64,000 bases of DNA from Rhodococcus_F sp040656415 (GCF_040656415.1 NZ_JBFAMC010000001.1:2043746-2107745); one strand, 5' to 3'; numbered from the stretch's first letter, positions 36,503 to 45,903 are shown. A program made the numbers and translations. The notes: generated by a model from the letters alone, not told the origin.

Positions 36503-37405
36503 TCAATTCCCGACCACGGCCACGCCTGCTGCCTGGAGCAGGCGGGCGAGTTCGTCGCGGTGCTCCTGAGCCAGCGGCAGTACCGGACGACGGGCCGGAC
36601 CCGCGCCTTGGCCGATCAGCTCGAGGCCGGTCTTGATTCCGCAGGCGTAGTTGTGCGCCTCCAGAAATTCGCAGATCGGATGGATCCTGGTCCACAGCTC
36701 CCGGCCGGCTGTCAGATCACCACGGACGGCGACCGCCTCGTAGAGATCGGCGCACAGTCGCGGGATCACACTGGCTGCACCCCACACGCCGGCCTTGGCC
36801 CCAGAGGCCAGACCGGAGAATGTGAGTGTGTCCCACCCGTTGAGCGCGGTGATCGTGTCGGCATGGCGTTGCTGGATCGCAGTGAACGCCACCGCGTCGC
36901 CTCCGGTGTCCTTGAAGCAGGTCACTCTAGTCTTGCGGGCCAGTTCGGCGAACTGGTCGGGGGTCAGGTTCACCCCGGTCGCCGAAGGGATGTTGTAGTA
37001 CATGATCGGCACGTCGATTGCGTCGGACACCGCGCCGAAATGCGCCAGCAGTTCGGCGAAGGACGGCGCGTTGTAGAACGGCGGCACGACCATGACGGCC
37101 GCCGCCCCGGCGTCGCTGGCATGCCTGCTCAGCTCGACGGTCTCGGCAGTGCTCAGGGCGCCGGTTCCGACGACCACGGGCACCCGGCCCGCAGCGGCCT
37201 CCAGATAGACCTCGGCGGAGCGCTTCCGCTCCGCCGAGGTCAACGTGGTGAACTCCCCGGTGCTGCCGCCAGGTACCAGGCCGTGTATGCCGTTGCCGAC
37301 GATATGGTCTGCCTGCCGCTTGATGCCGGCCTCGTCGATCGCCGACCCGTCGTGGGTGAAGGGAGTGACGACGGCAGCCAGGATGCCGGTGAACTGTTCA
37401 ACCAT
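36503..37405 (-). CDS. DapA-family lyase, probable 1-pyrroline-4-hydroxy-2-carboxylate deaminase
   Basis: 300 residues, a TIM barrel of the DHDPS/N-acetylneuraminate lyase family. Motifs are GILAAVVTPFTHDGSAID, GLVPGGSTGEFTTLT, the catalytic tyrosine in PIMYYNIPSATG and the Schiff-base lysine in VTCFKDTGGD. Lysine biosynthetic DapA would be expected elsewhere. Being between the D-amino-acid dehydrogenase and aldehyde dehydrogenase genes points to the deaminase that converts 1-pyrroline-4-hydroxy-2-carboxylate to 2-oxoglutarate semialdehyde plus ammonia. Confidence 0.88.
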   Translation of the reverse strand: MVEQFTGILAAVVTPFTHDGSAIDEAGIKRQADHIVGNGIHGLVPGGSTGEFTTLTSAERKRSAEVYLEAAAGRVPVVVGTGALSTAETVELSRHASDAGAAAVMVVPPFYNAPSFAELLAHFGAVSDAIDVPIMYYNIPSATGVNLTPDQFAELARKTRVTCFKDTGGDAVAFTAIQQRHADTITALNGWDTLTFSGLASGAKAGVWGAASVIPRLCADLYEAVAVRGDLTAGRELWTRIHPICEFLEAHNYACGIKTGLELIGQGAGPARRPVLPLAQEHRDELARLLQAAGVAVVGN

Positions 37406-37444
37406 GGTGGTGCTCCTCAGGTGATCTTGGGGACGGTGGTGGAG

Positions 37445-38716
37445 TCAGCGGACACGTCGTCGCGACGAAAACCGCTGTGGGGAAACGATGTCGGCGATGT
37501 CGGACGCGTCGGAACGCTCTCCGGCGCCGAGGATCTGAGCCGAGACCAGTTCGGCGGTGCCGGGGGCCAACGTCAGGCCGAGCATGCCGTGCCCGGATGC
37601 CATGTACGCGTTCGCGAATCGGTCCAGCCGCCCGATGACCGGCAGACCGTCGGGGGTCATCGGGCGTAGTCCGGCCCACGGAATCGCGGCGCCCGGCGGA
37701 TCGTCCCAGCCGTCGAGGTTCTCGGCGGCGGCGCGGCGGATGGCCCCGACTCTGGTGGCGTTGACGCGCTCGTCGAAACCGCCGAACTCCATGGTCCCCG
37801 CCAATCGCAGGAAACCGTCCAGGGGCGTGGCGGCCACCCGCGCGTCCTCGAGTGTCAGCGAGTGGTTCAACTGCACCGGCGCCGGACTGTAGTCGATGCT
37901 GTACCCCTTGCCCGGCCGGATCGGCACAGGCGCGCCGAGCTGCCTGGATAGCGGGCCGCTCCATACCCCTGCCGCCAGTAACAGGGTGTCACCAGCTATG
38001 TCCTCGCCTGATTCGGTCACGACGCCCCGGAAGGTGTCGTCGGCGGTGAAGAAGCTCTTGACGCGGGTGTACTCGCGGATTTCGACGCCGAGTTCGACAC
38101 ACCGCTTCACCAGTCCGCACGTCAGCGAGTCCGGTTCGATCTGCCTGTCCTGGTCGAATAGCAGGCCGTGCCTGATGCGGGTGGATAGCGCGGGTTCGGC
38201 TTGCTGCACACCGTCGCGGTCGAGATGGGTGGGAACCAGACCGAATTCTTCCCATGCCCGGAGGAACTCGCAGTGATCGCGGTAGCGCTCTCTGGTCTCG
38301 AAGGCCAACAGCACGCCTGCGGTGTGCATTTCGAATTCGATTCCGTCAGTGGTGTATTCGTCGAAGAGATCGTTGGCGTCAGACACCATCCGCAAGGTGA
38401 CGTCCAGGCCGATTCGGAAGTCGCGCTCGTTGCAGTGCCGTGCCATCTTCAGCATGAACCTGACGAAATCGGGCGCCAGCGAAGGCTTCACATATAGCGG
38501 ACTGTCCGCTTTGAGCATCCAGCGCAGACCTTGCAACAAGGCGCCGGGTGCCGGGACGGGTCCGCATTCGGCCCGCGCGACCTTGGCAGCATTGCCATGA
38601 CTGGCAGCTGAGCCGACGGTGCGGGCCTCGATGACGGTGACAACGCATCCCGCCCTGGCCAGCCGATAGGCGCACGCGAGAGCGACGACCCCGCCTCCGA
38701 CCACGATGACGTGCAT
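37445..38716 (-). CDS. FAD-dependent D-amino-acid dehydrogenase family, probable D-hydroxyproline dehydrogenase
   Basis: 423 residues from MHVIVVGGGVVAL, with GGAGA eight bases upstream; an earlier start at 38761 is less likely. The N-terminal dinucleotide loop is G-G-G-V-V-A-L-A, deviating slightly from GxGxxG. GSAASHGNAAKVARAECGP and the C-terminal GLRPMTPDGLPVIGRL and ASGHGMLGLTLAPGTAELV are DadA/DAO hallmarks. It would oxidise cis-4-hydroxy-D-proline to 1-pyrroline-4-hydroxy-2-carboxylate. It appears to be a single-subunit form, since no small iron-sulfur partners are nearby. Confidence 0.88.
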   Translation of the reverse strand: MHVIVVGGGVVALACAYRLARAGCVVTVIEARTVGSAASHGNAAKVARAECGPVPAPGALLQGLRWMLKADSPLYVKPSLAPDFVRFMLKMARHCNERDFRIGLDVTLRMVSDANDLFDEYTTDGIEFEMHTAGVLLAFETRERYRDHCEFLRAWEEFGLVPTHLDRDGVQQAEPALSTRIRHGLLFDQDRQIEPDSLTCGLVKRCVELGVEIREYTRVKSFFTADDTFRGVVTESGEDIAGDTLLLAAGVWSGPLSRQLGAPVPIRPGKGYSIDYSPAPVQLNHSLTLEDARVAATPLDGFLRLAGTMEFGGFDERVNATRVGAIRRAAAENLDGWDDPPGAAIPWAGLRPMTPDGLPVIGRLDRFANAYMASGHGMLGLTLAPGTAELVSAQILGAGERSDASDIADIVSPQRFSSRRRVR

Positions 38717-38857
38717 GACACGTTCTCCAGAACCCGAGAGATGATGCTGATTGTATGACAACCTGCACGCAACGATAGGGGTGCAGGTTTCGTAGTGTCA
38801 ATGCCCGCTCGCATATTTGCCAGAGATGGTCAGCTGCCAGGCGCGCTGAGCGATGCT

Positions 38858-39931
38858 CTACGCCGACACCGTCTGCGATCCCCATAGATCGCCCATGGCG
38901 TAGCCGCACGGAAATGGATCATCGGAGTCGAGGACCAGCTGGTTGAACGCGGTGATCCAGCCGCGGCCGCTGACCGACGGCAGCACCGCGGTTCGGCCGG
39001 CCACTGCGGTTTCGCCGCGAAGCACACCGGTGAACGTCGTGCCCAGCAGGCTCTCGTGCACGAAGGGCTCACCCAGGGCCAACTCACCGCGAGCGTGTAG
39101 GGCCGCCATCCGCCCGCACGTCCCGGTGCCGCACGGCGACCTGTCCAGCGCTCCGGTCCACGTCGTGGGATCGTCTAGGTCCACGACGCCATTCGGTAGG
39201 ACCACGGCGTTACGTCCCGATACACCCGATGTGGGGGACGGTCCGTGGATCATCGTCAGGTCAACCTGGTTGATGTCGGGATTGTCGCTGTGGGCTACGG
39301 GAAAGCTGCGCTGGGCCACGGTGCGCAACACGGCTCCGGCGCGGGTCAGTTCGCGGGCGGCGCCCGGGACCAGGTCGATACCCAGGTCAGCGGCCCTAGC
39401 CTGCACGAAGAACTGGCCACCGAAAACGATGTCGACGGGAACCGTTCCATAACCGGGCACCTCGAGCGGGTGGTCGATGGCGACCACGAATGCCGGAACG
39501 TTGTCGAAGGTGACCCGGGTGACGCGGCCGCCATCGATGTCGGCGAGTACATGCACAGCCCCCACGGCGGTATCGACGCGCAGCGTGGTTGTCGGTTCGG
39601 TCACGGTGAGCGTGCCGGTCTCGAGCACGGCAGTCACGGCACAGATCAGATTACTGCCCGACATCGGCCGAAATCCGCCTTGCTCGACGACCACGATGCC
39701 GAAGTCGCTGTCGGCATGTACGGGCGGCAGCACCAGCACGGCGCACAGGCCGGGATAGCCTCGGGGTTCGTGTAGCAGCATCAGCCGCAGATCCTCGAGG
39801 TGTTCGCGGCAGTACTCGAGCCGATCGGCCATGGTGGCGCCCTTGACCTGAAGATGGCTGCCGATCAACACACGCCCGGGCTCACCGGCGGCGTGGACGT
39901 CGATCGTGTTGATTGTTCGCCGCGACACCAC
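38858..39931 (-). CDS. Proline racemase family protein, probable 4-hydroxyproline 2-epimerase
   Basis: 357 residues from GTG 39931, with AGGAGG six bases upstream. The product starts with TINTIDVHAAGEPGRVLIG. The catalytic positions read Ser91 (FRPMSGSNLICAVT), where most members have Cys, and Cys267 (DRSPCGTGTCGRMA). The Ser/Cys pair separates it from Cys/Cys epimerases and from the Cys/Thr trans-3-hydroxyproline dehydratases. By context it converts trans-4-hydroxy-L-proline to cis-4-hydroxy-D-proline. A proline racemase activity cannot be excluded. Confidence 0.88.
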   Translation of the reverse strand: MVSRRTINTIDVHAAGEPGRVLIGSHLQVKGATMADRLEYCREHLEDLRLMLLHEPRGYPGLCAVLVLPPVHADSDFGIVVVEQGGFRPMSGSNLICAVTAVLETGTLTVTEPTTTLRVDTAVGAVHVLADIDGGRVTRVTFDNVPAFVVAIDHPLEVPGYGTVPVDIVFGGQFFVQARAADLGIDLVPGAARELTRAGAVLRTVAQRSFPVAHSDNPDINQVDLTMIHGPSPTSGVSGRNAVVLPNGVVDLDDPTTWTGALDRSPCGTGTCGRMAALHARGELALGEPFVHESLLGTTFTGVLRGETAVAGRTAVLPSVSGRGWITAFNQLVLDSDDPFPCGYAMGDLWGSQTVSA

Positions 39932-40008
39932 GGGCGGCCTCCTCTCGATCGATGCATTGTCAGATCGTCAGCGATGTACACCGCGATTTCGAATGGGCCC
40001 ATGCGCTG

Positions 40009-40737
40009 TCAAAATCGAATCGGCCGATCAGTCGACCCATCTGACATCAGTGCGACAAGTTCACGTGCACTGTCCACGGTGTGTTCGACCAAGGCGGTGT
40101 GGATGCACTCGAGGTCTCGTGAGTGGATGGCCTCGATAAGGTTCAGGTGCATCTCATAAGCGCGCTGCGGATCTTGCCGGGTTGCCTGATCGCGAGCCAG
40201 CGCGATGGTCATGTGCGCCGCCGTTACCGGCCAGAGCCGCATCAGGAACGAGTTACCGGATGCGGCCCAGATGCCACGGTGGAATGCCAGGTGCGATTCA
40301 TGTTGCACCAGAAAGTCTTCGGCCAACGCATTGCGCTCGTAAACCTCCCACACCGCATCTATCGCCTTCATGCGACTCCCACTGGTGTCGGCGATGATGT
40401 CAGTGGCCGCCTGCATGTCCAGAGCCACTCGCACGTCGGCCATGTCCAGCACGGCTGCGGCGTCGAGATCGGCTACGCGCAAGCGTCGGTACGGCTCATG
40501 GATCAGCAAGCCCTCCTGGGCGACCTGGTTGAGAGCCTCGCGCACGGTCGGTCGGCTTACGCCCAGTGCCGTGCTCAACGCCGACTCGGTCAACTTCTCA
40601 CCGGGTTTGATCGTGCCCAGTACGATTCCGCGTTTGATCTGGTCGATAACGGCGTCACGCCGGGTAACACTCTCGGCCGGACTCAACTGGAGGGCCGCAG
40701 GATTCGAGACCGCGTCGCGGTTGGATTCGACGGTCAC
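40009..40737 (-). CDS. GntR-family transcriptional regulator, FadR/FCD subfamily
   Basis: 242 residues. GTG 40737 is preferred, with GGGAGG nine bases upstream. The winged helix (residues about 25-90) has KLTESALSTALGVSRPTVREALNQVAQEGLL. The FCD effector domain follows, with metal-site residues in DVRVALD, HLAFHRGI and EHTVDSA. It is the promoter-proximal gene of the hydroxyproline operon and is very probably its repressor, with a pathway intermediate as ligand. Confidence 0.92.
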   Translation of the reverse strand: MTVESNRDAVSNPAALQLSPAESVTRRDAVIDQIKRGIVLGTIKPGEKLTESALSTALGVSRPTVREALNQVAQEGLLIHEPYRRLRVADLDAAAVLDMADVRVALDMQAATDIIADTSGSRMKAIDAVWEVYERNALAEDFLVQHESHLAFHRGIWAASGNSFLMRLWPVTAAHMTIALARDQATRQDPQRAYEMHLNLIEAIHSRDLECIHTALVEHTVDSARELVALMSDGSTDRPIRF

Positions 40738-40832
40738 TGCTCTCAGCCTCCCGTGTCCAGCACCCACAGGTGCAAACGCATATTGACTGACAATCTACCT
40801 CACGGTGGTGTTGGGAGCTCGGGAGAGATGTC

Positions 40833-41450
40833 CTAGCGCCATGCAAAGACCGGTTGGTCGAAACAGTCGATCCGCGTGTGCCTGCCATGCATCGCTACCT
40901 CACGGAACTGATAGACCACGGCGCCGGTCGGCGCGTGCACGAGATGACGGCGAAAAGGCCATTGGATCACGGGTTTCGACGACTCGGGAATCTCCACGAA
41001 GCGGGGCTCCACATCGATCTCGGGCACCGTCACGGCGAAGACCTCCGAGACCTCGTCGCGGTTGGGCACCAATGCGGTGATCGGCGTGTCCGCCCACACG
41101 ACGTAGGGCGTGATGACGTAACCCGACCGGGTGACGTAGTCGTCGAGCCGACCCAGCACCGCCGAAGACTCGACGTCGAGCCCGAGTTCCTCGTGCAGTT
41201 CCCGGCGGGCGGCATCTTCCCCCGTCTCCCCCGGATCGACAGCGCCGCCCGGCAGCGCAAACTGTCCAGGGTGGGCGCGCATCCGACTCGATCTCATCGT
41301 CATCGGCACCGCCTGCCCACCTGATCCGTCGGGCATCACAGCGATCACGACCGAAGCGGAGCGCCGGTTCGACACATCCGCGACGAACGGATCGAGCCGC
41401 GCAAGAGAGTCGGTGAGGTGGTCCCTGTCGAGTTCGTGCCCGGTCACCAT
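40833..41450 (-). CDS. Nudix hydrolase, CoA-pyrophosphatase-like
   Basis: 205 residues. The Nudix box is complete: GGAVDPGETGEDAARRELHEELGL. The preceding TMRSSRMRAHPGQFALP resembles the UPF0035 motif of CoA pyrophosphatases (NudL), which cleave CoA to 3',5'-ADP and phosphopantetheine. A start at MVTGHELDRDH (41450) fits family length; an ATG-like start at 41525 would lengthen it. It is separate from the hydroxyproline operon. Cytosolic. Confidence 0.9.
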   Translation of the reverse strand: MVTGHELDRDHLTDSLARLDPFVADVSNRRSASVVIAVMPDGSGGQAVPMTMRSSRMRAHPGQFALPGGAVDPGETGEDAARRELHEELGLDVESSAVLGRLDDYVTRSGYVITPYVVWADTPITALVPNRDEVSEVFAVTVPEIDVEPRFVEIPESSKPVIQWPFRRHLVHAPTGAVVYQFREVAMHGRHTRIDCFDQPVFAWR

Positions 41451-41634
41451 CACACGACAGTAGCGCCCGGACGACCGCCGGCCTCGAACCAGCGCTTCGA
41501 CGCGTCGGTATGCCGCAGACATCAACCGGACAGACCGACCGGTCCTCTCACACTTCCGCAGACCGAGGCCACCGTGTTTAACTGGTTTCAGCTGGAATGA
41601 AAGCTCACCGCGTCATCTGAGGGGCTGAACGGCC

Positions 41635-42396
41635 GTGACGAAAGCCCAGCACGTCAGGCATCTTCTTCTCGTCCCGGTTCTCGCCGCGCTCTTCGTGACC
41701 GGCCTGGGTACGGCAGAATCGGCCACGTCTTCGAGCACCGCCGGAAAGATCCTCGCGCCGTCCGTTCTGCCCGCGAGCGATCAGGTCGTCGGTATCGCTC
41801 ATCCGGTCATCATTCAATTCCCCGAGGCGGTCCGTGATCGTGCGCTCGCCGAGCGCGGCGTCGAAATCACACCCTCACAACCCACCGACGGGCGATTCTC
41901 GTGGATCGACGACCGGTCGGTGCAGTGGACTCCAGATCAGTTCTGGCCCGCGAACACGCGCGTGACTGTCGCAGCGGCGGGTACGCGGTCGCAGTTCGAG
42001 GTGGGTGACGCGCTGGTCGCGGTGGCCAACCGGACGACACATCAGTTCACCGTCAGCATCAACGACCAAGTCGTGAGGACGATGCCGACGTCTTTGGGCA
42101 AGCCCGGTTACGAGACACCTGTCGGCACATTCCCGATCATCGAGCAATTCCGCGACATGATCATGGACTCGTCAACGTACGGCGTCCCGATCGATTCACC
42201 AGAGGGCTACCGGATCTACGTCGAGTACGCGACTCGCATCACGTGGGGCGGGATCTTCGTGCATGCCGCACCGTGGTCGGTCGACTCGCAGGGCTTCGAG
42301 AACGTCAGCCACGGCTGCATAAACCTCAGCACCGAGAACGCACGGTGGTTCTACCAGAACGCTAAGATCGGCGACCCGGTCATCGTCAGGGGATAA
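41635..42396 (+). CDS. L,D-transpeptidase (YkuD domain)
   Basis: 253 residues from GTG 41635. An N-terminal signal peptide or anchor (HLLLVPVLAALFVTGLGTAES) sends it to the wall. An Ig-like domain follows (FPEAVRDRALAERGVEITPS, GRFSWIDDRSVQWTP). The YkuD catalytic region has IFVHAAPW and the cysteine motif SHGCINLS. It forms 3-3 peptidoglycan cross-links or anchors wall proteins, as in mycobacterial Ldt enzymes. Monocistronic and convergent with the gene at 42460. Confidence 0.95.
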   Translation: MTKAQHVRHLLLVPVLAALFVTGLGTAESATSSSTAGKILAPSVLPASDQVVGIAHPVIIQFPEAVRDRALAERGVEITPSQPTDGRFSWIDDRSVQWTPDQFWPANTRVTVAAAGTRSQFEVGDALVAVANRTTHQFTVSINDQVVRTMPTSLGKPGYETPVGTFPIIEQFRDMIMDSSTYGVPIDSPEGYRIYVEYATRITWGGIFVHAAPWSVDSQGFENVSHGCINLSTENARWFYQNAKIGDPVIVRG

Positions 42397-42459
42397 ACCT
42401 GCCCAACGATAAGACCCCGACAGCTCCAACCGCAGTTGCATCTCCAGCCCACCCGGGTA

Positions 42460-43323
42460 TCAGAGGGTGAAGGCCATGTCCGCCATTATCCGACGCCCAA
42501 GCACCTCGTCGCCGCGGATGCTGATCCGACCCCGGTGATCTGCTGCGCGGGTGCGACCGCCGCACAACCGGGTGAACACCGTCGAGGGCAGCCGGATAGT
42601 CACCCTCGAAGCCGTGTCCGGTCTCTCCACCACTTCTCGGCTGTCAACGGCCACATGGATATCGGTGGTGATGGGCCCGGTCAGCTCGAACGTGACGATC
42701 GAACCCTGCGGGGCCTTCGCACGCCCACTGATCACGTATCCCAATCCGCCCTCATCGCGGATGCCTGGCCCCGAGGACTCGAGAAGTTCCGCAAGGGCGT
42801 ATTCGGCCGCCTGGCCGGTCTCATCGCCGGCGACCCCGACAGCATCCCGAATGTCTTGTTCGTGAAACCAGCAGTCGAAGAGGCGAACTCGCATGAAACG
42901 ACCGTAGGAGAACGGCCCACTCAAGGTCTCGGTGGGCGCGTTGAAGTCCGACTGCGTCATGGCCTCGAGAACTCTTGCGCGATGCGCCGTAATCTCCCGA
43001 TACTTCGCGAGGACCTGTTGCGAGGTGCAGCCGCGAAATGCCGCGACCCACCGCTCGACTTGCAGACCAACCCGGTTGCGCACGTGTTCGAGCTGTGACA
43101 AGTCGTCTGCGGAGACCGGAGTGTCGACCCCGCTGAGCATCAACTCGGTGCCCACGATATGGGCGACGACGTCGTGGACTCGCCACCCCGGTAGCGGCGT
43201 CGCTGACGCCCACTGCGCATCCGTGAGTTCAGGCAGCAGGGTACCGATGACCCGCCATTGCTCGATCAGCGCAGCGGTCAGCGGTTCCTTTGCTATCGCC
43301 TTCGATACTCCTGTGCCGGCCAC
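42460..43323 (-). CDS. Maleylpyruvate isomerase family (DinB/MDMPI) mycothiol-dependent-type protein
   Basis: About 287 residues from GTG 43323; the start is uncertain as there is no good ribosome site. The N-terminal four-helix DinB-like domain has PLPGWRVHDVVAHIVGTE, HRARVLEAM and VRLFDCWFHEQDIRDAVG, where a metal-binding His-Glu-His set is expected. A C-terminal SCP2-like domain ends VTIRLPSTVFTRLCGGR. Homologues include mycothiol-dependent maleylpyruvate isomerase, but many are uncharacterised; mycothiol synthesis in this genome is consistent. The amidinotransferase gene just upstream may share its transcript. Confidence 0.82.
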   Translation of the reverse strand: MAGTGVSKAIAKEPLTAALIEQWRVIGTLLPELTDAQWASATPLPGWRVHDVVAHIVGTELMLSGVDTPVSADDLSQLEHVRNRVGLQVERWVAAFRGCTSQQVLAKYREITAHRARVLEAMTQSDFNAPTETLSGPFSYGRFMRVRLFDCWFHEQDIRDAVGVAGDETGQAAEYALAELLESSGPGIRDEGGLGYVISGRAKAPQGSIVTFELTGPITTDIHVAVDSREVVERPDTASRVTIRLPSTVFTRLCGGRTRAADHRGRISIRGDEVLGRRIMADMAFTL

Positions 43324-43450
43324 CTTCGCCAGCGTACATTTCGCCCGCCATCGAACGGATTTGCAGACGGGAGTATTCGATCGGCAGCCAAGTCCCGAAT
43401 CTCCACCGACGCAACGTGTTCGAGCGCAAGAACCTCCCGTCGCAGTTTGT

Positions 43451-44500
43451 TCACGTGCGCCCTCGAGCATGCGGATCCGCAAGGCATCGAACGAGCGGGT
43501 GGGTCGCGCAGCGAATCGATCCACCGTCCTCGGTGTGGTTGCCGAAGGGGATGGCATGCACAGTGATTCCCCGGGCTTCGAGTTCGCCTCTCACCATCGA
43601 TCCGTCCTCGTCGTCGTTGTATCCGAGGATGTAGTTGTCCGGGTCGATCGGCAGTCCGTTGCACGCAAGCAGTCGGGCCTGTCGAGTGGTTACCTCGATC
43701 AGGTCCCACCCGTCCAATGCACTCGGGAGACCGTCTACGAACGCGTCAGGGCAGACGATCGCGAGACCGTCACGTGGGATGGAGAGGCACACGTCGAGGT
43801 GCAGGAACTCGGGGCCGATACTGACCTGCTCGACATCGTAGCCTTGCGGCCCGAGAATCGTGGCCAGCCAGTCGACGCCGCGCGTGCTCGAGCCCACCGT
43901 CGGGTTGAGTGTGGTCCCCGCCAGGATGGTCTTCCCGAGCACGAGTAGGTCGCCTCCCTCGAGCGCGGCGTGATCGTTCTTGTCGTAGTCTCCGCTGGTC
44001 ATCGAGGTGGCATCGACGAGCGGCATCTGGAACCACTTCGCGCCGGAGCCTTCGACGCGCTCGGCGAACAGCTTGCGGTATCCGAGCATGTCGGCGCGTC
44101 GGAAGGGTGCGCCGGGCGCAAGTTCGATCACGTTGTCACCGACGACGAGCATCGGGTCGCGGCTGTAAGTCTGGATGAACCCGTTCACCAGCCACTCCTT
44201 GCCGAAGTTTGCAGCTACAAGTTCGCGGGTGATCTCCGTCGGCCGGTGTACAACGACCCCGAACCGTTCGAGGACCGCGATGAGCGCGTCGTTCTCGGCC
44301 TCGACGAGACGTGTCTTCGGTAGATCTGTCGACAGTCGGCCCGACCGTTCCCACATCTTCTCCGCCTCGGCTTCGGGGAGCACGCGGACCCCCTCGGCTG
44401 CCCACCTCGCCTGGTCCATATCCGGGTAGAGCATGATCCCCCGCCCGACGATCACTTCCTTCAAGGTTCCGTACTCGAAGTCGACTGCGATGTCATCCAT
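43451..44500 (-). CDS. Amidinotransferase of the guanidino-group-modifying superfamily
   Basis: 349 residues from MDDIAVDFEYGTLKEVIVG. The pentein fold signatures are YSRDPMLVVGDNVIE (substrate Asp), EGGDLLVLG, FLHLDVCLSI (catalytic His) and EDGGSIRCATHPL (catalytic Cys). The middle matches glycine/inosamine amidinotransferases (arginine:X amidinotransferase) better than arginine deiminase or dimethylargininase. The acceptor amine is not predictable. It stands alone apart from the downstream maleylpyruvate-isomerase-like gene. Confidence 0.85.
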   Translation of the reverse strand: MDDIAVDFEYGTLKEVIVGRGIMLYPDMDQARWAAEGVRVLPEAEAEKMWERSGRLSTDLPKTRLVEAENDALIAVLERFGVVVHRPTEITRELVAANFGKEWLVNGFIQTYSRDPMLVVGDNVIELAPGAPFRRADMLGYRKLFAERVEGSGAKWFQMPLVDATSMTSGDYDKNDHAALEGGDLLVLGKTILAGTTLNPTVGSSTRGVDWLATILGPQGYDVEQVSIGPEFLHLDVCLSIPRDGLAIVCPDAFVDGLPSALDGWDLIEVTTRQARLLACNGLPIDPDNYILGYNDDEDGSMVRGELEARGITVHAIPFGNHTEDGGSIRCATHPLVRCLADPHARGRT

Positions 44501-44772
44501 GTGCGCCCCCGGATTCGGCCGTCTACGGTATCGCTCGCCCGTCAACGGTATCGCTGGTCACCACGTCCGAACTGCGGAAACGCAGGATTCGAACAAGTGC
44601 CGCGAATAGGCGTCCTCGGTGCGAGCGCAGAATCGACGGCGCGAGAATTCGCCCCGCAATCTCACCCGGAATGCCTTCATGGCGCTGTTGTCGTCTCAGT
44701 CGCCGACTGTTCCCAGGGAGGCCAGCAAGCTCTAGCGCCAGATGTTCTTCCCGAAGTTCCGTGAGGTCGCGG

Positions 44773-45708
44773 TCAGGGCAGATGTGGCATGACGCTGGCG
44801 GCGAACAGCTCGAGCTGTTCTAGATCGCTCATATCGAATAGCCACGTGTACACCCGCTGGATACCAAGTTCCGACAATGCCCCACAGCGATCGACGACCT
44901 GGCCGGGGGTGCCGACCAAGGGACTGATGTCGGTCACTCCCGGAATCAGCTGGCGCACTGGATCGGCACGCCTAGCGACCTCCTTGTCGTCGCGGCCGAT
45001 ACACAGCGCGAACACCGCCGAATAGACCATCGACTCAGCGGGACGGCCCGCCGCGGCCACCGCCTCGGCGACCCGCTGCAACTGCGCAGCGGCCGCATCG
45101 GGTTGCGCCAAGCCCGGCAGGTTGAACTCGCCGGCAAACTGCGCGGCGAGCGCTGGCGTGCGCTTGGCGCCCATACCGCCGACGATGATCGGCGGATGGG
45201 GGCGCTGAAGTGGTTTCGGCAGCGCGGGACTATCGGTCAGTGTGTAGTAGGAACCCTGGTAGTCGAACGTCTCACCGATAGGAGTGCTCCACAGGCCGGT
45301 GAGGATCCCCAACTGCTCGGCGAGCCTGTCGAACCGCTCACCCAGGGTCGGGAACGGAATTCCGTACGCTCGGTGTTCGTCTTCCAGCCAGCCTGCGCCG
45401 ATGCCGAGTTCGATGCGGCCAGTGCTCATTTCGTCGACCTGGGCGACCGTGATAGCCAGCGGACCCGGATAGCGAAACGTTATCGAGGTGACCATCGTGC
45501 CCAGTCGGATTTTCGTTGTTTCGCGGGCGAGGGCGCCGAGCGTCACCCAGGAATCGGTGGGCCCGGGCAGGCCCGCGACGCCTGGTGCAAGGTAGTGGTC
45601 GGACCGGAAGAACGCCGAGAATCCCAGATCCTCTGCGGCTTGTGCGACGGCTAGCTGATCGGCATAAGTAGCACCAAACTGGGGGTCGACGATAACGCGA
45701 AAGTCCAC
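44773..45708 (-). CDS. LLM-class F420-dependent oxidoreductase-like protein
   Basis: About 311 residues; GTG 45708 chosen because the product then starts at the first beta strand. Luciferase-like TIM barrel with AAEDLGFSAFFRSDHYL, LGTMVTSITFRYPGPLA and MSTGRIELGIGAGWLEDEHRAYGIPFP. These match flavin or F420-dependent members common in Mycobacteriales. Substrate unknown. It is the last identified CDS before the degenerate stretch near tRNA-Pro. Confidence 0.9.
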   Translation of the reverse strand: MDFRVIVDPQFGATYADQLAVAQAAEDLGFSAFFRSDHYLAPGVAGLPGPTDSWVTLGALARETTKIRLGTMVTSITFRYPGPLAITVAQVDEMSTGRIELGIGAGWLEDEHRAYGIPFPTLGERFDRLAEQLGILTGLWSTPIGETFDYQGSYYTLTDSPALPKPLQRPHPPIIVGGMGAKRTPALAAQFAGEFNLPGLAQPDAAAAQLQRVAEAVAAAGRPAESMVYSAVFALCIGRDDKEVARRADPVRQLIPGVTDISPLVGTPGQVVDRCGALSELGIQRVYTWLFDMSDLEQLELFAASVMPHLP

Positions 45709-45903
45709 CCCACCAACGTAGGACACACACGCCTCGCTATGTGGAACAACGATCACAGGTCAGCCGCATCTGGCCCAACTCTCATAACGGCGGACCTACA
45801 ACCAGGGTTCGCACCTGCTGCTCCAGCCAACCGGGGCCAGACCATCGGGTGTGTGAGGCCTGGCCCGGCGTGCGTTTACCGGCGGACCGAACACCAGGGC
45901 TAA

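Noticed and set aside
36503..37405. Lysine-pathway dapA
   Set aside because: The family is right, but the catabolic neighbours point to the hydroxyproline deaminase instead.
44501..44772. Gap upstream of the amidinotransferase, with a plus-strand frame and a short ACGGTATCGCT direct repeat
   Set aside because: No family pattern in the frame, and two repeat copies alone are not enough to call an operator.
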